The position numbers were made by a program, and so were the translations under genes. Below the pieces are notes generated by a model, which saw only the letters and a list, made by a program, of their open reading frames with translations, was not told where the DNA came from and did no database searches. Below are positions 59,220 to 64,000 of a stretch of 64,000 bases of DNA, one piece after another. Numbering within the stretch: the first letter of the stretch is position 1; the number at the start of each line of letters is the position of its first letter. The DNA is from Paenibacillus aceris (lineage in GTDB: Bacteria > Bacillota > Bacilli > Paenibacillales > NBRC-103111). The stretch lies in the NCBI RefSeq assembly GCF_017874035.1, contig NZ_JAGGKV010000012.1:62001-126000 (forward strand). Direction: 5' to 3'.

Positions 59220-60885
59220 TCTCATTTCCCTCCTCGCTGGAACGATGCTTATGATCAATGGAGCTTCCGTCTAGGCCTCCGTCCTGCATAATTTGCTGGG
59301 AAAGCTTATCATCCATGCGCTGCGCGTCTTGAACCGGCATGAATTCCGGACGTTTCTCCAGCTGCCACCAGGGCGCGCGAACGAAGACATCCTTGATATC
59401 CCCGGAAGATAAAGGACCGAGCGGTGACAGGTAGGGAACCCCGAAGGAGCGCAGATTCGCCATATGCCCAATCAGAATCATGAGCGAGAAGAAGATGCCA
59501 TAGAAGCCGAACAGCGACCCCGCCATGAGAATGGGGAAACGCAGCATGCGAATGGCGATGGCGCCGTTAAAGCGCGGGATGGTAAAGGAGGCGATCCCGG
59601 TTATCGAAACAACGATAACCATAGGCGCCGAAACGATACCGGCCTGCACAGCTGCCTGCCCCACGACCAGTGCGCCTAGGATGGAAACCGCGGAGCCAAC
59701 CGCTTTGGGTAAGCGGATGCCGGCTTCCCGTAGAGCCTCGAACGTAATCTCCATGATGAACGCTTCAACCACAGCTGGAAACGGGATGGCTTCCCTTGAT
59801 GCAGCAACGCTCAGCATCAGCGTGGTCGGTAGTAGTTCTTGATGGTACGTCGTGATAGCGACGTATAATGCGGGCGTCGTCAGCGATAAAAAAACGAAAA
59901 CGTAACGAAGCATCCGCAAGAGAGAACCGATTTGGAAGCGCTCGTAGTAGTCTTCGCTCGTTTGCATCGTTTGGATAAAAACGAAGGGGACGATGAGCGC
60001 AAATGGCGTACCATCCGTGAGGATAGCCACCCGTCCCTGCAGCAGCGCCCCGGCCACGACATCAGGCCGCTCGGTATACTGCATTTGCGGAAAGGGAGAG
60101 TATGCATTGTCCTGAATTAATTCTTCAATCATGCCGGACTCCAAGATGGCGTCGATCTTGATGAGCTCGAGCCGTTTGACCACCTCCTCGACCAGGGAGG
60201 GCATGGCGAGGTCATCCATATAGCAGACGACGATATTGGTGTTGCTCTCTTTGCCGATGCACAAGGATTTCATTTTAAGTCTCGGCGTCTTGAGCTTGCG
60301 GCGGATCATCGAGGTGTTCGTGCGGATGCTCTCCACGAATCCTTCCTTCGGTCCGCGTACGACCGTTTCCGTCTCAGGCTCTGCCACGGAGCGCTTCTCT
60401 GTCCCGCGTATGCCCAGCAGGATGGCTTTGGCATTGCCCTCGACGAGCAGAGCGGCATCCCCGCCAAGCACGGATACGAGCAGGTCTCCGTAATTATCGG
60501 AGATCTGTGTTTGGGAGACAGGTAGAATCGTGCCCACAATTCGCTCGATGGCGGTTTCGCCTCCGCCAAGCAGCATGAGCGATTTCATCGTGTCATTAAG
60601 CAGTTGGGTGTTCGTAAGTCCATCAACGAAAAGCACCAGAGCGGGAATGTTCGGCTCTATTTCGAATTCACGGACAACCACATCGGAGCATTCTCGGAAA
60701 ATCGCCTTGATGAAAGAATGATTATCATCCAATAGAAGAGAAAGTTCCGTTTTCTTCAGCTCTTCGATGAATTGATAGTCCAGTGAATCTTGAAGTCCCA
60801 TTTGTTCACCACTGGTATCGTCCTGCTTGTTTGATGTACGTTTACGCAGGATACTTTTCAACAATGGATTGGATGTCTTGACCAT
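59206..60885 (-). CDS. GerAA-family spore germination protein
   Basis: 559 residues. A polar N-terminus of ~60 residues is followed by the soluble domain with GPKEGFVESIRTNTSMIRRK. The membrane half contains AFIMEITFEALREAGIRLPK and GVPYLSPLGPLS. A C-terminal polar tail of ~50 residues (HKHRSSEEGNENG) is present, so this A subunit is longer at both ends than the one at 1293. First gene of the second ger operon. AGGAGG lies ten bases before the ATG. A possible SigG-like element (GTAATA, 18 bases, GAATAATA) lies upstream, weakly supported. Confidence 0.93.
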   Translation of the reverse strand: MVKTSNPLLKSILRKRTSNKQDDTSGEQMGLQDSLDYQFIEELKKTELSLLLDDNHSFIKAIFRECSDVVVREFEIEPNIPALVLFVDGLTNTQLLNDTMKSLMLLGGGETAIERIVGTILPVSQTQISDNYGDLLVSVLGGDAALLVEGNAKAILLGIRGTEKRSVAEPETETVVRGPKEGFVESIRTNTSMIRRKLKTPRLKMKSLCIGKESNTNIVVCYMDDLAMPSLVEEVVKRLELIKIDAILESGMIEELIQDNAYSPFPQMQYTERPDVVAGALLQGRVAILTDGTPFALIVPFVFIQTMQTSEDYYERFQIGSLLRMLRYVFVFLSLTTPALYVAITTYHQELLPTTLMLSVAASREAIPFPAVVEAFIMEITFEALREAGIRLPKAVGSAVSILGALVVGQAAVQAGIVSAPMVIVVSITGIASFTIPRFNGAIAIRMLRFPILMAGSLFGFYGIFFSLMILIGHMANLRSFGVPYLSPLGPLSSGDIKDVFVRAPWWQLEKRPEFMPVQDAQRMDDKLSQQIMQDGGLDGSSIDHKHRSSEEGNENGSS

Positions 60886-61100
60886 GCAAATGGCACCTCC
60901 TGCCCGGCAGCGGAATGAAGATCGTAGGAATGCGTTTATTATTCTCTGCGAAATGAAGGATTTTATTACGAAAGTTGGAAAATTTTATTGGGACTGCCTT
61001 CGGAGACAGGTGAGTATAACCGTGAAATCTTTAACAAAAGCTAACGTGACAAGGAGGGGGAGGCTGTTAAGCACCTTGGGCGGAAGAGGGGATGTGGCTC

Positions 61101-62528
61101 ATGATTTGGGTTGTATGTGTACTGCTTTTATTCATTTTTCAGACGGCCACGATACTCATCGGCGAGTACAAGCGACCAGCCAAGACGGTGGCTTGGTTGG
61201 TCGTTTTGTTTATTTTTCCAATTATCGGCTTCATCATGTATTATTTCCTGGCGAAAGAATACTCTCAGCGTAAGATTGTAAAACGCAGAGGACGCCGTAA
61301 AAGCGAAGAAAACAGACATCAATGGATGGACTTGGAAAGCCATACTCAAGAGGGAAAAGAACAGAGATATCAGCTTTATGAGGATTCGCGGCTGTGCGGG
61401 ATGCTGCACAACATTCCCGGCTCGGCCATTTCGCCGAATAATCGGGTGGAGGTGCTGAGGAACGCAGATGTCACCTATGAGGCGATGCTGAAGGCGATAG
61501 AGAAGGCAACGGAGCATATCCATTTTGAATTTTATACGATTCGGCATGATGAAACGGGAATGAGATTTCAAGAAGCGCTCATTCGCAAAGCGATGGAAGG
61601 GGTTAAGGTACGAGTCATTTATGACGGGATCGGCTCTTATTCGCTTTCGAAAGCATACATAAACAGATGTAAACAAGCTGGGATTGAGATCTATCCCTTT
61701 CTTAGACCGCTGATCGCGTTTTTCGATAAACGAATGAACTATCGCAATCATCGTAAAATCATCGTCATTGACGGGCTGGTTGGCTTTGTTGGCGGCATCA
61801 ACATCGGGAATGAATATCTGGGAGGCGATCCTAAGCTTGGCTTCTGGCGGGATACGCATCTTCAGCTGCATGGCGATTCGGTGTATTATTTGCAGCAGAC
61901 TTTTATGACCGACTGGTTGTTTGTTAGCAGCGAGCGATTGGCCGACAATTCGCTGTTTCCTGAGCATGACGAGCCGAGGTCATCTTTGGTGCAGGTCATT
62001 TCCAGCGGCCCGGATGCGTACTGGGATGCGATTCAGGAGATGTTCTTTGCAGGTATTGTTGCGGCCAAGAAGCGTATCTACATGACGACGCCTTATTTTA
62101 TTCCGGATGCCAGCATTACCATGGCGCTCAAAACCGCTGTGATCAGCGGCGTCGATGTTCGCATCATTCTTCCGTACAAAGCAGACTCCCGCATCGTACA
62201 GTATGCATCCCGCTCCTACTTGCTGGAGCTTATGCAGGCCGGGGTACAGTTCTATTTGTATCACGAGGGATTCATGCATGCCAAGGTGATGATCATCGAT
62301 CATATTATGGCTACCGTAGGGACGGCCAATGTGGATATGCGCAGCTTTTTCAGCAACTTTGAATTGAACGCAGTTATGTTTAATCGGGATGTGATCGATC
62401 GCCTGGAGGCGGATTTTCTCATGGACCTAAAGGGATGCAAGGAGCTGAAATTATCCGAATTTGAGCAAAGATCGCGGGTGGAGAAGATAAAGGAAGTGGT
62501 GGCGCGGCTGTTATCTCCTTTATTTTGA
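61101..62528 (+). CDS. cls: Cardiolipin synthase
   Basis: About 475 residues. Two N-terminal spans (residues ~1-17 and 30-52) precede two phospholipase-D HKD motifs: NYRNHRKIIVIDGLVGFVGG with NIGNEYLGG, and GFMHAKVMIIDHIMATVGTA with NVDMRSFFSNFEL. It joins two phosphatidylglycerol molecules to make cardiolipin in the membrane. ATG 61101 lies nine bases after GGGG; an ATG at 61092 is too close. It is divergent from the ger operon and converges with the LigD-type gene, 21 bases apart. Confidence 0.95.
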   Translation: MIWVVCVLLLFIFQTATILIGEYKRPAKTVAWLVVLFIFPIIGFIMYYFLAKEYSQRKIVKRRGRRKSEENRHQWMDLESHTQEGKEQRYQLYEDSRLCGMLHNIPGSAISPNNRVEVLRNADVTYEAMLKAIEKATEHIHFEFYTIRHDETGMRFQEALIRKAMEGVKVRVIYDGIGSYSLSKAYINRCKQAGIEIYPFLRPLIAFFDKRMNYRNHRKIIVIDGLVGFVGGINIGNEYLGGDPKLGFWRDTHLQLHGDSVYYLQQTFMTDWLFVSSERLADNSLFPEHDEPRSSLVQVISSGPDAYWDAIQEMFFAGIVAAKKRIYMTTPYFIPDASITMALKTAVISGVDVRIILPYKADSRIVQYASRSYLLELMQAGVQFYLYHEGFMHAKVMIIDHIMATVGTANVDMRSFFSNFELNAVMFNRDVIDRLEADFLMDLKGCKELKLSEFEQRSRVEKIKEVVARLLSPLF

Positions 62529-62549
62529 TGATAGTTCTGTGTAGTGCGA

Positions 62550-63434
62550 CTAATGGAGACGGGTTAAAATAGCATCCAAATTTTGAAGGGGAACCCCTTC
62601 AATCAGGTCGCCATACTTCCGTAACCGGTCAAGAACTGTATGTAAATTGAATTCACGAGGACTAGGGCGCAGCTCAACCTCTTTCCATAACAGGGGAGTG
62701 GAGACGGAGGCGTCTTTTTTGGCGCGTGGGGTGTAGGGAGCGGATAGCGTTTTTCCATACCAGTGCTGGAGGTAGTCGATATAGATTTTATCTCCGCGAT
62801 TTTTCTTGAATCGTTCGATCGTAAACAGATTTGGGTAGATTTTGACGACATAGGACGCGATGAAATAACCGATTTTCCGCAGCTGCTCAAACGTATAGCC
62901 TGGTTGGATCGGGATGTAAATTTGGACGCCTGTGGCGCCTGAAGTTTTGGCGATGGACTGAATATGCAGGGAGTCCAGCACTTCGCCGATAATGTGAGCA
63001 GCTTCCATGATGCGCGGCTCTTCCTCCAACGTGGGGTCGATATCGATCACCCATTCCGCCGGCAGCGTGTCGCCAATGCGGTGAAAGGAAGGATGAAATT
63101 CCAAACAAGCCAGATTGCCCAGCCAAAGCAGAGTAGGCAAGGAATCCAGATTGATGTAATTAATGCCATCGAGCGGAGCCAGCTTCACAAAGGCGGGTAC
63201 CGGATCGGGGGCATTTTTTTGGTAAAAAGACTTTTGATCATAGCCGTTAGGGAAGCGGATGGTCGTTAAGTGCCGGTTGCGGCAGTAACGCAGCAAATAA
63301 GGAGACAGCTCGGATAATTTGGAAAGATAATCGGCTTTCGTTATGCCGGCTTCGGGCCACAAAAGCTTATTCGGATTGGTGATCGTCAATTCATGTCCTT
63401 CCACAAGCAATGTTCCTTTGGATGTAACCGCCAT
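62550..63434 (-). CDS. Stand-alone LigD-type polymerase/primase domain protein
   Basis: 294 residues, only the polymerase domain of bacterial NHEJ ligase LigD (archaeo-eukaryotic primase fold). LTITNPNKLLWPEAGITKAD opens it. The metal-binding pair is in WVIDIDPT, and KTSGATGVQIYIPI and DYLQHWYGKTLSAPYTPRA follow in order. It would fill gaps with ribo- or deoxynucleotides during end joining, probably in spores. The ligase part and a Ku gene are not in the window. AGGAGG before the ATG. Confidence 0.9.
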   Translation of the reverse strand: MAVTSKGTLLVEGHELTITNPNKLLWPEAGITKADYLSKLSELSPYLLRYCRNRHLTTIRFPNGYDQKSFYQKNAPDPVPAFVKLAPLDGINYINLDSLPTLLWLGNLACLEFHPSFHRIGDTLPAEWVIDIDPTLEEEPRIMEAAHIIGEVLDSLHIQSIAKTSGATGVQIYIPIQPGYTFEQLRKIGYFIASYVVKIYPNLFTIERFKKNRGDKIYIDYLQHWYGKTLSAPYTPRAKKDASVSTPLLWKEVELRPSPREFNLHTVLDRLRKYGDLIEGVPLQNLDAILTRLH

Positions 63435-63523
63435 GGGACTGTTCCTCCTGCACGTTATTTAATTAAATTATTCCCTGGCGGACAGGTTCTCAAACTTTTA
63501 CGGCGATTGAAAGTCCTAAGTGG

Positions 63524-63552
63524 TTGACAAAACCCGAGGAATAAATCATAAT
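63524..63552 (+). promoter_or_regulatory. SigA promoter of the nitroreductase gene
   Basis: TTGACA (63524-63529), 17 bases, CATAAT (63547-63552). The following leader of ~110 bases holds direct repeats AGTAAATAAC / AGTAAGTAAC (14-bp period) and the palindrome AGTAATTACT (63595-63604). Confidence 0.65.
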
Positions 63553-63669
63553 AATAAAAGTAAATAACAAATAGTAAGTAACATGCTAAGTGATAGTAAT
63601 TACTTTTTTGTTATTGAACTGTTTTTATAATATGTATACTAAACCCACATGTAATGGAGGAGAATTTAT

Positions 63670-64000
63670 ATGAGTAACAACGCGGTAGAAAAAAGCAATG
63701 CATTCCTGATGGCTGTAAAAGAAAGACGTACGTACTATGGACTAAGCAAAGGTACAGTCATTTCCAATGAACGCATTCAAGAGATTGTGAACGAGGCTGT
63801 GAAACATACACCTTCCGCTTTTAACTCACAAAGCGCTAGAGTAGTTGTCTTGTTCGGTGATCAATCCGATAAATTATGGAGCATCACCAAAGAAACGTTG
63901 AGAAAAATCGTACCAGCAGGCAGCTTTGCGCCAACAGAAGAAAGAATTAACGGTTTCAGCAATGGTTCCGGCACTGTTCTTTTCTTCGAAGATCAATCCG
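63670..64000 (+). CDS. Nitroreductase family protein, N-terminal part (cut by window end)
   Basis: 110 codons are present and the frame is open at the window edge. FLMAVKERRTYYGLSKGTVI is the FMN-binding start of nitroreductases (the usual RRS/RRT), followed by HTPSAFNSQSARVVVLFGDQ. It would reduce nitro or quinone compounds with NAD(P)H. GGAGG before ATG 63670 supports the start. AGTAA-type repeats in the leader suggest control by an HxlR/MarR-type redox regulator, which is a guess. Confidence 0.88.
   Translation, partial: MSNNAVEKSNAFLMAVKERRTYYGLSKGTVISNERIQEIVNEAVKHTPSAFNSQSARVVVLFGDQSDKLWSITKETLRKIVPAGSFAPTEERINGFSNGSGTVLFFEDQS

Noticed and set aside
60827..61273. 148-codon open frame on + across the ger/cls divergent region
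   Set aside because: It overlaps the 5' ends of both real genes in a different frame.
61128..61967. Open frame of 279 codons on the - strand
   Set aside because: Antisense to cardiolipin synthase, whose two HKD motifs are intact.

Overview
This is chromosomal DNA of an endospore-forming, low-to-mid G+C Gram-positive bacterium. It is most likely a Paenibacillus or a close relative in the Paenibacillaceae. The evidence is two GerA-type germinant-receptor operons, a YjcZ-type sporulation peptide tail, strong AGGAGG ribosome-binding sites with many TTG/GTG starts, SigA-like promoters, LplA/LplB/YtcP-type sugar transporters, and DUF2935 and DUF445 proteins. No rRNA, tRNA, CRISPR array, prophage or intact insertion sequence was seen. 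The window is ordinary core and niche-specific chromosome, densely packed and rich in small intergenic repeats.

Layout. 1-3.9 kb: end of a YjcZ-like gene and a germination operon in the order AB-AA-AC. 3.9-4.45 kb: gene-free repeat region. 4.4-9.2 kb: an exported protein of unknown function, an ABC-2 exporter, and a VanS/OmpR-type two-component system in one direction. 9.2-13.9 kb: an RND pump and its membrane-fusion lipoprotein, read leftwards from a duplicated promoter. 14.4-15.1 kb: an MgtC-family protein. 15.1-18.2 kb: a Fur-controlled flavodoxin and a divergent TrmB-type regulator coupled to an HD phosphohydrolase; this block is bracketed by copies of a 17-bp palindromic repeat. 18.2-20.5 kb: DUF2935 and DUF445 genes, divergent around a palindrome. 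20.5-23.1 kb: a nitrate/sulfonate-type ABC importer. 23.3-31.0 kb: a carbohydrate uptake and catabolism operon (permease, binding protein, permease, LacI regulator, PfkB kinase, aldo-keto reductase, TIM-barrel isomerase) with a recognisable promoter and operator. 31.2-39.4 kb: cell-envelope genes (bactofilin, LytM peptidase, Ycf48-like lipoprotein, NlpC/P60 hydrolase, polysaccharide deacetylase, a membrane protein with a Gly-Asn repeat tail, an MGDG-synthase-like glycosyltransferase), then thymidine kinase and an HD hydrolase. 39.8-46.0 kb: glutamate synthase large and small subunits. 46.1-48.3 kb: an MFS transporter and a small coiled-coil protein, separated by an unusually structured intergenic stretch. 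48.7-52.7 kb: a NarL-type two-component system divergent from an ABC-2 exporter. 52.7-56.4 kb: a HAD hydrolase, a second bactofilin-LytM module and a divergent ParM-like actin. 56.4-60.9 kb: a second germination operon (AA-AC-small D-like protein-AB). 61.1-64 kb: cardiolipin synthase, a stand-alone LigD-type polymerase, and the start of a nitroreductase.

The parts that most deserve follow-up are these. (i) A roughly 180-bp compound repeat with four copies of a ~25-bp core in ++-- order occurs at two loci 44 kb apart. (ii) There are two paralogous bactofilin-LytM pairs, one beside a chromosomal actin homologue. (iii) An intergenic segment at about 47.53-47.63 kb has competing long helices. (iv) A TrmB-like regulator carries a repetitive charged tail, is coupled to an HD hydrolase and lies next to a perfect 16-bp palindrome. 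(v) The sugar operon has an unassigned substrate. Function calls come from reading conserved motifs in the translated sequence; no database search was possible.
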